A DNA stretch of 64,000 nt. It comes from Ixodes scapularis. Its lineage: Eukaryota > Arthropoda > Arachnida > Ixodida > Ixodidae. This document shows positions 54,229-63,532 of the stretch, one piece after another. A model generated the notes under the pieces. It had not been told where the DNA came from. It saw only the letters and a list, made by a program, of their open reading frames with translations, and did not search any database. Where the stretch lies: assembly GCF_016920785.2 (NCBI RefSeq), contig NW_024609839.1:8210196-8274195 (forward strand), written 5' to 3'. The first letter of the stretch is position 1, and each line of letters opens with the position of its first letter. A program made the position numbers and the translations under genes.

Positions 54229-55668
54229 GTTAAAAAGTGCTATTGTGTTTTAAGCAGCTCGCACCAAATATTTTCTTGAAATACATAGGTTCATGAAAAT
54301 TATTATGTAGATGTTGGCAGACAGTCATGGTGAGGCCAATCTTTAATGCCAAGTGGTCCACTTATTCAGAGTTAATTGAGTTTGTAAATATTGTAGGTCG
54401 CAAATTAAATTTTTATGGTATGCAATGGGCACAATTATCCGTAATGACTAGCTCTACCTAGGGGAACTTCATACGTTTACTACGGCAAGATGGTTTTGAA
54501 AAACAAAGTATTTAGTTTATTCAACTCCTGCACTAACCTTGTCTTTAGAAACTTTTTATATTCTTTGCGATGCTGAGATAAGATTCTGGAAATAGTTTTT
54601 CTAGAACTACTCTAGATATTTCCAGTTCATCATTTTTCTCGCAAAGCATTCGAAAGAGCCAAACCCTGTAATGTACGGAGGGAATTCACAGAATGATGCG
54701 ACTGACTGTTTGGAACATTCGGCACTGTAACAGTAATAATGACATGTCACTTATGTAATGCTCATTATCGCAGATCAAACTGCTTTTTCCGTCTACACTC
54801 ATTTTCAGTAGACTCATCCAGCGAACTCCCGCCTGAGACTGCAGCGCTGGGTTCTGCAAAGTAATTTGAATGAATAATGATGCAACAGGTTTCTTTGAGC
54901 GTGCGTCTAACACATATTCTTTATATTGAATCTGCTAAGTGTATTCATGACGATGTCCATAATTGTATCCACATTCCAGCTTATTTTTATTTTGACATTT
55001 GAGTTTTCCTCAGTACTTTTCTCAACATCTGTGCTTGTTGAACCATACTCAAGTCCATACATCTTGTCTTTCGCTATTACATTAATATATAAAACTGTTG
55101 ATGCCGAGTGAGAATTCAAGGTACCGAATCTGTCGTGCGAGCTAAATAAGAACCAATAAAAAGCTATACAAAGGAAATTTTGTTAAAGGAGGCTGTATGG
55201 GCATTAGAATAGCACATGCCATGCTAAAAAAAAATACAAATTCTTGTTAGGTATGCAAGGATGACAGTGTTGTGCTGTTTCTGATGTGTCACAAAAAACA
55301 AAAAAATCAGTGCCATACAGTGTTCCTTATGGAAGTACAAACTGTTGAATTCGAAGCCCAGAAGTTTTATTCAAGAATGTTCCTCAATACAAATGTATTT
55401 TGAGATCTGAGCCACTGACTGATACATGACTATGTGGCAAACATTCATTTTCATGTGCATTATAGTTTACTAGGTCTAGTCTGCATTGATTTATTGCATT
55501 CATGCTGAAACTGGGAGGAATTCTCTGGGTATGAATAAAGAGATAAACATTTCTTGATATCAAAACATTTGAGAACGGACAAAAGGAAGGATCTGAGAAC
55601 GGTATCTTAGATTCTCCTTTTTCTTACAGTATATCTAATGTTCACTTTATTTTACCTGATGCATTTAG

Positions 55669-56052
55669 TTTTTAGCGCAGCTGTTAGCACCCGTTTCCGC
55701 GTTTCGCGGCGTCGCTGTCGGCGTAACCGCCCAACTAAACTTGGCAGGAAATTGAATTAATGTTTTGGTCATGTGACGTTAATATTTCCGCTAAGTCTAG
55801 CTGAGAAACTGAGTGTTTTTATGGATGACGTGACACGGTCATGCGACGTCATTTTCCCCGCTACTTTTAGCGGAAAAACTGCATTTGTGTTGAGGTCATG
55901 TGACATCAATTTCCGCGCTAAATTTATTGGGAAACTTAACCCGCTAAATTTAGTGGGGAAATTTCCCCCTAAATGGGAGGGAGCAGAAGAGGAGGAGGGG
56001 AGGGGAAGGAGGGGCATACCCTCCCATCTTCCTCTTCGAGAGCTGTACTGTA
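55669..56052 (+). repeat. MITE-like repeat, copy 3 (CTAAATTTAGCGG family)
   Basis: Starts TTTTAGCGCAGCTGTTAGCA, then CGCGGCGTCGCTGTCGGCGTAACCGC, about five CTAAATTTAGnGGG units with ATGTGACGT words, a GGAGGAGGGGAGGGG stretch and a right end CTTCGAGAGCTG. Same module order as copies at 57 and 37419. Confidence 0.75.
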
Positions 56053-56614
56053 TTTTCTCATTACAGAGAATTGTAAACAACTCATATTTCATCTCATGTT
56101 TTTTCAACTTTTATATTGCATGTGCGCTTGCAGCACAAATCCGGGTTGTGCTGATCCTCTACGCACAAGTTAGGAACTCCTGAGTGACAAGAGTGGGAGT
56201 TTGGTCTGACAGCTCAAGGGACACCATTGTTCAGTATTGAATTTTTAATTATCTTCTTTTGAGCAAAGTTAAGCTTTGCTGCATGCAGTTCTTCTAAAAA
56301 TAAATACCTGCAACCAAATTTACCAGGTCACGACATTTTGCCTCTGCTCTTAGTGCTCCTGGTGAGCCTCGGATGAGAGCTTACTGGGGTGCAAACATCA
56401 TAATTGTTTGAAACCACTCACTGATGTAGAGACTTATTGACATCCAGCATTCCAATGAAACGCTGGATATCCACAAGTCTTTTTTGAACAATGCAAGCGG
56501 GAAAGGAACCATACAATCATATTGTATTGGGGGACATTCTACAGAGTGTTTTTTTTTGTATATTTTACAGATTTTTTTAAAAAAGCCGTAAAAGCTACAT
56601 TTACGCAGTCTGTA
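56053..56614. other. No recognisable gene
   Basis: AT-rich; a short inverted word pair GACATCCAGC...GCTGGATATC near 56439-56472. Nothing else recognised. Confidence 0.4.
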
Positions 56615-57790
56615 CACGTGAATTATATGGCCAGGGCGGCATAGTATAAAAGGCTAATTTGTAATGATCAGTCGGCTTATTACAGAGATGTGCCAGACTT
56701 CTTTCAGAAAACTAGATGGAGGTTCATTCTCGCGTGGTTTTATCCCGCGAATCTGAATATCCCGTTCGTTTTCCACAAAGATATAACTAAACGTGAGAAA
56801 ACACAAAAAAAAACATCCTACCAATAGTGACATCGTAAGAAGACCTTTCAGCCGCCAAGTGTATGTCGCTTAAGGGCCGCGCGTCCAGTCGCAAGTTTTC
56901 TAGGTATATTCTCCCGCATTGGCACCAGTCGTGACACATTTTTCTGCCCCTTTAAAAAATAGCATGGGCGTGCATAGCTTTCATAGGCACTGAAGATGCG
57001 TGAACAAAGATTTTGAAAGCTGCTCTTGTGACGTCCCTCTCTAGGGAAGTGCTTTCAAAGCGCTTTAAAAATGACTCTATGCAGCCTCGATTAATTAAAT
57101 TAGCAAATAATTTTGATATTTGAGATTCTGGAGGTCAAATGAAGAAGATTTAAAAGTGTTTTCTCAAATACAAAACCGCTTCAGCCTCTCTCTAAGTATA
57201 GTATGTTCCTAAAATTTTTAATCAGTGAAAATAGACCCATGGTTCCAATTAGAAACTTCTAAGCATCATCAAAACACACTAAATCAATTTTCTTTGTGAA
57301 GATATAAGACAAGAGCAGCATTTTATGGTGTTCTAAAACGATGGTCAATTTGGACGCGTTTCCAGACTTCGGTTTCTTACCAGAGCGCATCTTTGCACCT
57401 ACGGTCCTGCTGCCCGGTGGCCGCAGTGCGAAGCCGCCCCCTCGCCTCCCTCGTAGGATGGAGGGAAGCAAGGCGCACGTGTGTTGCGCGTCTAAGCCCC
57501 TGGGGAACAGGACCGTGGGCGCAAAGATGAGCTCTGATAAGAAACTGAAACCTAGAAACTCGTCCAAATAAAGCATTTTTACAGAACGCGTAAAATGCTA
57601 CCCCTGCATTATATCCTTCTAAAAAGAGTTGATTTTGTGGTTTTCAGTGACTCAGCAAGTTTCCAATAGAAACCATAGTTTCATTTTCACTAATTAAAAA
57701 GTTAATTAACAAATTGTATTTAATTATCTGACTGATCGTTACGACTAGGTCCCTATACTACGTACGCCTGGCCATATAACTCTCCTGCAC
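56615..57790. mobile_element. Inverted-repeat element, about 1.18 kb (TTATATGGCCAGG ends)
   Basis: GAATTATATGGCCAGGGCGG with AGTATA at the left matches the inverted right end (AGTTATATGGCCAGGCGTAC, AGTATAGGG). Inner arms 57225-57415 and 57480-57690 also pair (TTTGGACGCGTTTCCAGACT against TTTGGACGAGTTTCTAGGTT in inverted sense) around a GC-rich centre. A stretch at 56690-57060 has no partner and is probably an insertion or was deleted from the other arm. Non-coding; the open frames at 57259-57576 are produced by the palindrome. Confidence 0.65.
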
Positions 57791-57865
57791 AAATCGCATT
57801 AATTTAGCTTTCACGGCCTTTCTAAACATATATGTAAAGCTTAAAACTAAATTGCCGTGTACAAC

Positions 57866-57934
57866 AGTGAAAAGGCGAAACCACCATGTTGGAGCCATAT
57901 GGCTCCAACATGCCGGTATCGCCTTTTCGCTGGT
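57866..57934. repeat. Perfect and extended palindrome around CCATATGG
   Basis: CATGTTGGAGCCAT directly abuts its exact complement (28 bp, centre at 57895/57896). The arms extend imperfectly to CAGTGAAAAGGCG on the left and CGCCTTTTCGCTG on the right, about 34 bp per arm. No loop. Confidence 0.8.
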
Positions 57935-58141
57935 ATAGGATGTCCCATATTACGTTATCCATGTATGGTTCCGTCCGCCTACATGGTTCCGCCATAATCC
58001 ACTACGCCGGTATAGGATGTCCCATAATACGACACGCTTGTATGGTTCCGCCTACCTGTATCGTTCCGCCGTAATCCACTATACTGGAGCTGCCTTTTCG
58101 CTTGTATAGGATGTCCCATATTACGGTTACGCTTGTATGAG
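57935..58141 (+). repeat. Minisatellite, three units of about 78-95 bp
   Basis: GTATAGGATGTCCCATA occurs three times (about 57936, 58010, 58106), each followed by variants of TACGnnnnCGCTTGTATGGTTCCGCC. The unit also contains inverted CCGGTATA words and abuts the palindrome. Confidence 0.75.
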
Positions 58142-58325
58142 CCTTTTCCATCTTCTTTCCATCATCGATATTTTCCAACAGGGAAGCCTTGTCGACATTT
58201 TATTTTCAAAAATTGTGCAAAAAAAAAATTAAAAAGGAAAGGAAAAAAAAATAATGCACAAAGTTTCGTCGACATTCATTTTTCTCAAGAAAAAAAACAA
58301 AAAACAAATTCATGTTTATTTTTTG

Positions 58326-58392
58326 CATCGAACCTGGGTTCGCTCCGTAAGAAGCGGGCACCTTTCCACATAGCTACACCTGCGAGTACTCG
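58326..58392 (-). other. tRNA-like pol III box pair (possible SINE head)
   Basis: On the minus strand TAGCTATGTGG (A-box-like) is followed 30-35 nt later by GGTTCGATGC (B-box-like), with CCCGCTTCTTACGGAGCG between them. The acceptor stem and T-stem do not pair well, so it is not a working tRNA. A tRNA-derived SINE fragment or tRNA pseudogene is the likeliest reading. Confidence 0.35.
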
Positions 58393-58843
58393 TTTTGAGA
58401 ATTCGTTTTATTCGAGATTCAACAAGTTTCGCGTCGTGCACATTATTCGAAACCGAATCCTGCGTCTGCATTTTACATATTTCTAGAACTGTCGTGGGGT
58501 GCGTCTCTGGGAGCGAGTGAAGGTGCAGCAGCTTATTCAAGACTATACTCCGTTTCATACGTAGCATGCGACGCAGTCAAAGCTAGCGCACCGGTTTGCA
58601 TCGCCGACCGTGTCCATGTTCACCCCATAAAATAGTGCGTCTCCTGCGAAAACACTTATAAAAAAGTCGAAAAAGGTGCCTCCTTGGATCTAAAAACTGA
58701 TAGTGGTGTTATGATTTCGACGGAGCACAAATTTTTTTCAATAAAAAGGAAAAGATAATGTAAACTACTTTAAATTGTTTTCGTTTTCGTCCGTGCGGCA
58801 GCAGCTGCGGGTTTTCGGGTTGTGTGGCACTGGCTGGTTTTGA

Positions 58844-59229
58844 GAAGATGGCGTCTTACGCAACAAGCTCAAGTACCTCTCCTGCTCGGATATTTTCAAA
58901 GACTCGTTGTGCGCAGACCTTGAAAGAGTGCAAGCAGGTAATCACCAACGTGTACGCGAGTACAAGAACGCGTTTCCCGGAGAAGTCGGTCGTGAAGTCC
59001 TGGAGACGGTCAATAAGAACAACGGAGTGTGCGCCCGTACTGTCGCGAAGTACAAGGCGCAGTGTCTATCTGGCAAGATGGCGTCCCCGAAGCAAAGACC
59101 TCGCCATGTAGAAGTTTCGAGCACGGGGTTTGTCAAGCATGCCGAATTCACACACAACGCCATTCGCCTCAAGGTGCATCTCAAGTACCCCGAGAGGGGG
59201 ATTCCTACCCTTGACAGCTATTTCAAAGT
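58844..59229 (+). CDS. Candidate coding exon, transposase-like N-terminal region
   Basis: One frame is open from 58844 through AAA/GTAAGC, a plausible donor at 59229/59230. It reads GVLRNKLKYLSCSDIFKDSL, then NKNNGVCARTVAKYKAQCLS (helix-turn-helix-like, with a resolved R-TVAKY helix), KMASPKQRPRH and LKVHLKYPERGIPTLDSYFK. The last part resembles the VHxxYxRxExPTLDK block that follows the HTH in DDE-type element-derived proteins common in ticks. The ATG at 58848 is in another frame; in this frame the first ATG is 58907. Could be a domesticated gene or an element fragment. A possible polyadenylation signal lies at 59969. Confidence 0.45.
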
Positions 59230-59290
59230 AAGCTGTTCAGGCCACAACTATTGTCGATTAACGTCCTATTATAAATTTTGGGGCAAGGCT

Positions 59291-59559
59291 ACACTCTAAG
59301 CCCTGTCCCACTTAGTAAGAGGGACATTTCTTCGATTTTTTCCCACTTAACTTTAAGGGGGGCGACAGACCTCTTAATATTACATGGAGATTCTCCCTCT
59401 TAATTAAGTGAGACACCAGCCCTCTTAAAGTAGGCGATACGGCGTCTCCCTTAAATTTGGGGTCAGAGTCTCTTGGTAAGAGGGACATTTTTTAGATATT
59501 TTCCCCCTTAAATTTGGAGGGACGGTGGCCCGCTTAAAATGCAAGGGTATAGCCCCCTT
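59291..59559 (+). repeat. MITE-like element with ACACTCTAAG end and CCTCTTAA repeats
   Basis: Starts ACACTCTAAGCCCTGTCCCA and carries about eight forward or reverse copies of CCCTCTTAA / TTAAGAGGG. Similar to 63285-63532, which is in the opposite orientation. It borders the foldback at 59560. Confidence 0.6.
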
Positions 59560-59779
59560 AAGTCGGGGTCACGCTGCTTATACATCATACAAAATACATT
59601 CTGCAGACATGTTCCGGAACGAGTCGCCGCGACATCCGAGCCTCGTACGCCACGGGGCAACCGAATCAAGAGGTTGCTTTGTCACGTGGCATACAAAGCA
59701 CGGATGTCGCGGTGACTCGTTCCGGAACATGTCTGCAGAATGTATTTTGTATGATGTATAAGCAGCGTGACCCCGACTT
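59560..59779. repeat. Foldback hairpin, about 80-bp outer arms
   Basis: AAGTCGGGGTCACGCTGCTT begins the left arm (59560-59638) and the complement ends the right arm (about 59701-59779), nearly perfect. The 62-nt centre pairs further (CGTACGCCACG with CGTGGCATAC; GCAACC with GGTTGC), leaving a 9-nt loop. A strong hairpin, possibly a hairpin RNA precursor if transcribed. Confidence 0.85.
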
Positions 59780-60281
59780 TAGGTTATCTCTTTTATTGTA
59801 TCGTAGAATTTCTGCTCCTTCGTGTTTGGACTGTCAGCTGACATGCTGCACTGCAGTGATGCAGTTCTCGCACTTTCGCTGATATTGTTTAACCAAAGTT
59901 ATTCTGTGCTGCGTAACAGAATTGAAATTTGATCTGTATATTATGTTTGATAAGCGGAATCAATGTGTTAAATAAAACAGTAACAATCTTTAAGAGTAAA
60001 CACGTGTTTTATTTGCCATGACACAAGAAAATATTTTGAAATGTCTTTATCAAATAGTAATTTTATAACGATGTTCTGGTAGCTTTTACGGATAAAAAAG
60101 ACGTTAGAACGACGCCAGAAATTGGCGTTTTTTGGAAACAATCACACAAAATATTTCGTGCTGCAAAGTGACTCCTTTTGCCTATCATAAACAATAACTA
60201 TACAATCGTGCTGAAAAAAAAAAAAAACTTTTTTTGGCGGATAACACAAAAATAAGTACATTAAAAAAAAAGCCCGTGCGT
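59780..60281. other. Possible 3' UTR end, then AT-rich DNA
   Basis: AATAAA at 59969-59974 follows about 190 bp of gene-like composition on the + strand, which could be the 3' end of a transcript that includes the exon at 58844. The rest holds A/T runs only. Confidence 0.3.
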
Positions 60282-60540
60282 CTACTTTCCCGCACAACAC
60301 TTGGAAAGACAATCACCATAACTCTCGGAGGCAGCTCAGCGAATGTAGTAGCCGAAACATATGATTATACCAAAAAATGAGTTGCGACACTAACCACAAC
60401 AAGCGTGACGTTTTGCGTTGCTTAATGTCACAACTCAGACTGGGTTTTTTTGTCTAATCTTATGTTTCGGCATCGTGATTCGCTGAGCTGCTTCCGTGAG
60501 TTACGGTGATTGACTTTCCAAGTGCTGTTCGGGAAAGTAG
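60282..60540. repeat. Inverted-repeat element, about 80-bp arms
   Basis: CTACTTTCCCGCACAACACT at the left and its diverged complement (AGTGCTGTTCGGGAAAGTAG) at the right. The arms run to GAAACATA / TATGTTTC with an approximately 99-nt centre. About 80% arm identity by eye. Non-coding MITE. Confidence 0.75.
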
Positions 60541-60700
60541 ATTCCTGTGCTTTTTTTTGGAGCGTAGTTACCTACTTCACAGCATTAAAAACGAATTATT
60601 CGGCGTCTCTTGTCATCAGCAGAAGCTCGGAATTCCTGTTGTTTTCGAACGACCATAAGCAATCTTCTGAGCTTCTCCGACCTAAACTGAATCGAAAGTC

Positions 60701-60706
60701 TTTATT
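60701..60706 (-). terminator. Polyadenylation signal of the minus-strand gene
   Basis: AATAAA on the minus strand, about 52 nt after the stop codon at 60760-60758. Supports the 3' end of the three-exon gene. Confidence 0.6.
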
Positions 60707-60757
60707 TTCAACGAGCAGACCCTAGAGGAGTCCAAGGGTTTGTCCACATGCCACAGG

Positions 60758-61874
60758 TTAGGAGAGTCCCGTTATGTAATACACCCATAAGCACATGACT
60801 GGTGCCCCCTCCATAGTCGTGCTAGCGGAGAGTTTCACTGACCAGTTCCCAGAAACGATCCGTTTCTCCGAACCAAAGAAAGTCTTGGGTCCTGGAAATT
60901 TTTCGTCAGGGATAAAATCGTCCTGCAAACAGCAATTGTTAAAAAAAAAAAAAAGCGTCAGCCTTAAACTTACGTTTCTATTTTTGCATTCGCTTTTTCA
61001 CATACCATAGGCGATGAGAGGACTTCTGGCCAATCGAGACCGGAGAATGGCCTTCATGCTCAAGAATGTTGTTGGGTTGTCTCCGCAGAAGGCCCCTTTT
61101 ACCTCCTCCAGTTTCTTCAGCATGGTGACGATCGTGTTATGGAACCGAAGCTGTGCATCCACCTTTAGTTGAATGAAAGACCATATTGTTTTCTTTTATA
61201 TACAGAGAGTAGGAATTAGAATGAAGGTAATGAAGCGCTTTCACCTGTTTTCAAGCAGGCGGTAGGAAACAAATGCGAAATTAAAGTGCAAACAGTTCAA
61301 AGATTCGGAGTCCAATCTGTATACGATGAAATAGCGAGTGACATTAGCTTATGACGTAACTTCTGCTACTATTAATATTTGGTACGAGAATAGACTGCTG
61401 TTTTAAGCAATTTACGCGAATCGTTTTTGTATTACCAAGACAAAACGAAAACGCATTTAGAAGTAGATGAACATTAGAAGTCCCATGTGCTTTGGAAAGC
61501 AGGGATTGCATTTGCGGCTCGAAGCTGCAGAAGAGATCTAATGCATGTTTTAAAAAGCAACATAATCAAATAAAAAAAATATATTTCTGTTGAGATTTCG
61601 GCGCAAGTCATTCATTTATTCTTTTTTTCAGAAGCAACGCATATGCCAACAGAACGTAAATAGAGCCTACCTACATACCAGAATACAAGCCTACCTACAT
61701 ACCAGAATACAAAAAGTTTATAATTACCGAGTTCATTGTGGGCCGTGTGCGAGTGGCCGCAGTAGACTCGTCACTCAGGGTGGTGCGTCCCACCGTGCAG
61801 AGGGTCCCGGTAGAGCCCTGTACACGAGAAATCCGAGCAGAACCCCCGTCGACGTTTGTTGCCATTGCCTCACT
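60758..61874 (-). CDS. Three-exon protein-coding gene of unknown function
   Basis: Exons on the minus strand: 61874-61728 (147 bp), 61162-61006 (157 bp) and 60891-60758 (134 bp). Borders are TTTTCAG/AGTGAG, AACTCG/GTAATT, CAACTAAAG/GTGGAT, CTATG/GTATGT and TTTCCAG/GACCC, all GT-AG. Each exon has only one long open frame and the phases (0, 1) join without a stop, giving about 145 codons. The start is probably the ATG in GAGGCAATGG of exon 1. Exon 2 reads VDAQLRFHNTIVTMLKKLEE, then AFCGDNPTTFLSMKAILRSR; exon 3 ends CLWVYYITGLS and a stop. No domain recognised; exon 2 looks helical. An upstream 5' UTR exon may end at GG/GTGAGT (63130). An upstream acceptor for exon 3 at 60922 would break the phase. 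Confidence 0.6.
61664..61711 (+). repeat. Perfect tandem duplication, 2 x 24 bp
   Basis: The unit AGCCTACCTACATACCAGAA plus TACA occurs twice back to back with no mismatch. Lies in the first intron of the minus-strand gene, just past its donor. Confidence 0.9.
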
Positions 61875-61879
61875 CTGAA

Positions 61880-63284
61880 AACAATATTTTTAACGGTCAG
61901 TCATTTAACGCCCATACTCAACCTAGCGCTGAAGCGCCTAAGAAAAAAAAAAAAAAAAAAAAAGAAGAAAAAGCAAATTTCTGTTTATATATTTTTCGCA
62001 GATGTACCACACAGAAAAAAAGATATTCAACCAGCTACAGAAAACAAAGAGCATAATAAACATCATAAATAAAATCTCCAAAAACAAAAACATGATCGGC
62101 GCCGAAAAAAAAGAAAAAAAAAAAAAAAAAACGGTAGCTTTGCTGGCGCGACCGTCAAAATATAACAAACAAAAAAGTGCGGCAAGAAAATATATAAAAA
62201 CAAATGTACTCCAGGGCCATCGCGGCACCCTTCCCCTGTTTCCGCAAACGCCGCGACGCCGACGCAACGCGCAAAAAAAAAAAAAAAAAAAACCTTTTTT
62301 TCTTCTTCTTTTTTTTTTTGTGGGGTTTGAATTAGGAGCTTGTCCACCCCCCCCCCCTTTTTCACATACATACACACACATTATGGGTTTTTGCTCGCCT
62401 CCCACTTGAGAAAGAAGTTCATAATCACTGTAACGCTAACGATGTCTACAACATAACGTTGCATTGTAAATTGCTGTAATGAACTCTGAAGGCAAACAAA
62501 CGCAAAATCGCCAACATTGTTTCCGTCAATCAACGCTCTCGGGCGGTCAACCTCAAGCATTTAGAGTGCACACCGAGAAAGAAATCGGCGAGCCAAGCTT
62601 ACAAACACTGACTGCCCCAGCTAGGGTGCCTTTATGCTGGCTTTGCCTTAGGGAGGGTGATGCCATCCTTTGTAGTACTCGATGCCGACAGTGTACGCTC
62701 ACGGATAAAATACAAGGAAATTGCCGGTAATGAAATGCCAGCGTAGCAGTGCCAAAGCTAGCAGCTCGAGCTGGGAGAAGAACGAACGCGCGTCCGAAAT
62801 TAAAAAGTAGACAAAAGCGTCGGGCAGAAAATGGTCTGATATCACCAGCCTAAGACAGACGCCTACACATTGGGGCACCCTAACCCGCTAAAAGTGTTTT
62901 GTGCGAAAGACAGCCCTGCGGCTCACGGCAGGGCAAACGATTATCGACGCTTTGTCGTAGCTGAACGAGCAGATCCAGGAAGCGACCGCGTCCGCGGACT
63001 ACAGCTGAACACTCTTACTCTACATGCAGAGCTCGTACATCTCACAGCCAGCGTGAAAATATTGATGGCTCGTTATTCCCACCCGCAATGCACCCAAAAC
63101 AAAAGCGTCAATATGACAGGATTACTCACCCAAAGGAAGTCAAACGAGCAGCATGACGCTTGCGACCCTAAGGCAACGACCGTTTCCAGCTCTCCGTGAA
63201 TTGGCGCGAAGCCTTAGCACCGTCCGAACTCTTTGCCGTGGATTAGTGCGCCTGCCCCTCTCCTCCTGACCGAACTACATTGGT
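61880..63284. other. No supported gene; homopolymer-rich then moderate GC
   Basis: A21 (about 61943), A18 and A20 runs (62114, 62275) and a C10 run (62348) generate lysine- or phenylalanine-rich chance frames on both strands. At 62220-62270 a short GC stretch resembles the CGTCGGCGTAACCGC part of the MITE family. At 63130 a minus-strand GG/GTGAGTAAT donor could end a non-coding first exon of the gene at 60.7-61.9 kb. Confidence 0.4.
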
Positions 63285-63532
63285 CCAGTTAAGAGGGACC
63301 AGTCCCCTCTTAATATGAAGGGAGACGCGTGAATCTTTCTGTCGGTCTTTCCTGTTCAGAGGGACCAACGAAACGGTTTCCTTGGTCTCTCTTAATATGT
63401 TGGTGTCCCTCTAGATGTTGCTATTTTATTTTTCAATTTCCCTCTTAAATAGAGCTGTCCCCCTGAAAACATTGTTGTCCCCTCTAAAATCAGAGGGACA
63501 GCGTTTTTTATGAGAGACCGGTTTTAGAGTGT
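63285..63532 (-). repeat. MITE-like element with ACACTCTAAAAC end and CCTCTTAA repeats
   Basis: Contains AAGAGGGACC, CCCCTCTTAAT, CAGAGGGACA and similar words and ends (minus-strand start) in ACACTCTAAAACCGGTCTC. Sister of the element at 59291 in reverse orientation. Confidence 0.55.

Larger units (their letters stand above)
52562..55578 (+). repeat. Tandem duplication, copy B (with PLE insert)
   Basis: Second copy of 50205-52561 in direct orientation. It is longer because of an insert at 53537-54228 with its own 11-bp duplication, and has small indels such as the shorter CTATGACT segment near 52738. It ends ...AAAACATTTGAGAACGG before unique DNA. Confidence 0.88.

Noticed and set aside
57259..57576. 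Two frames of 76 and 105 codons with similar sequence (FLPERIFAPTVLLPG and similar)
   Set aside because: They are mirror translations of a palindromic element (56615-57790), not paralogous genes.
60892..60922. Alternative upstream acceptor for exon 3 of the minus-strand gene
   Set aside because: Using GTTTGCAG/GACG gives a stop five codons later in the phase set by exon 2; the downstream TTTCCAG acceptor keeps the frame.
61938..62409. Frames of 104-155 codons rich in Lys or Phe
   Set aside because: Produced by A and T homopolymer runs; no motif, present on both strands.
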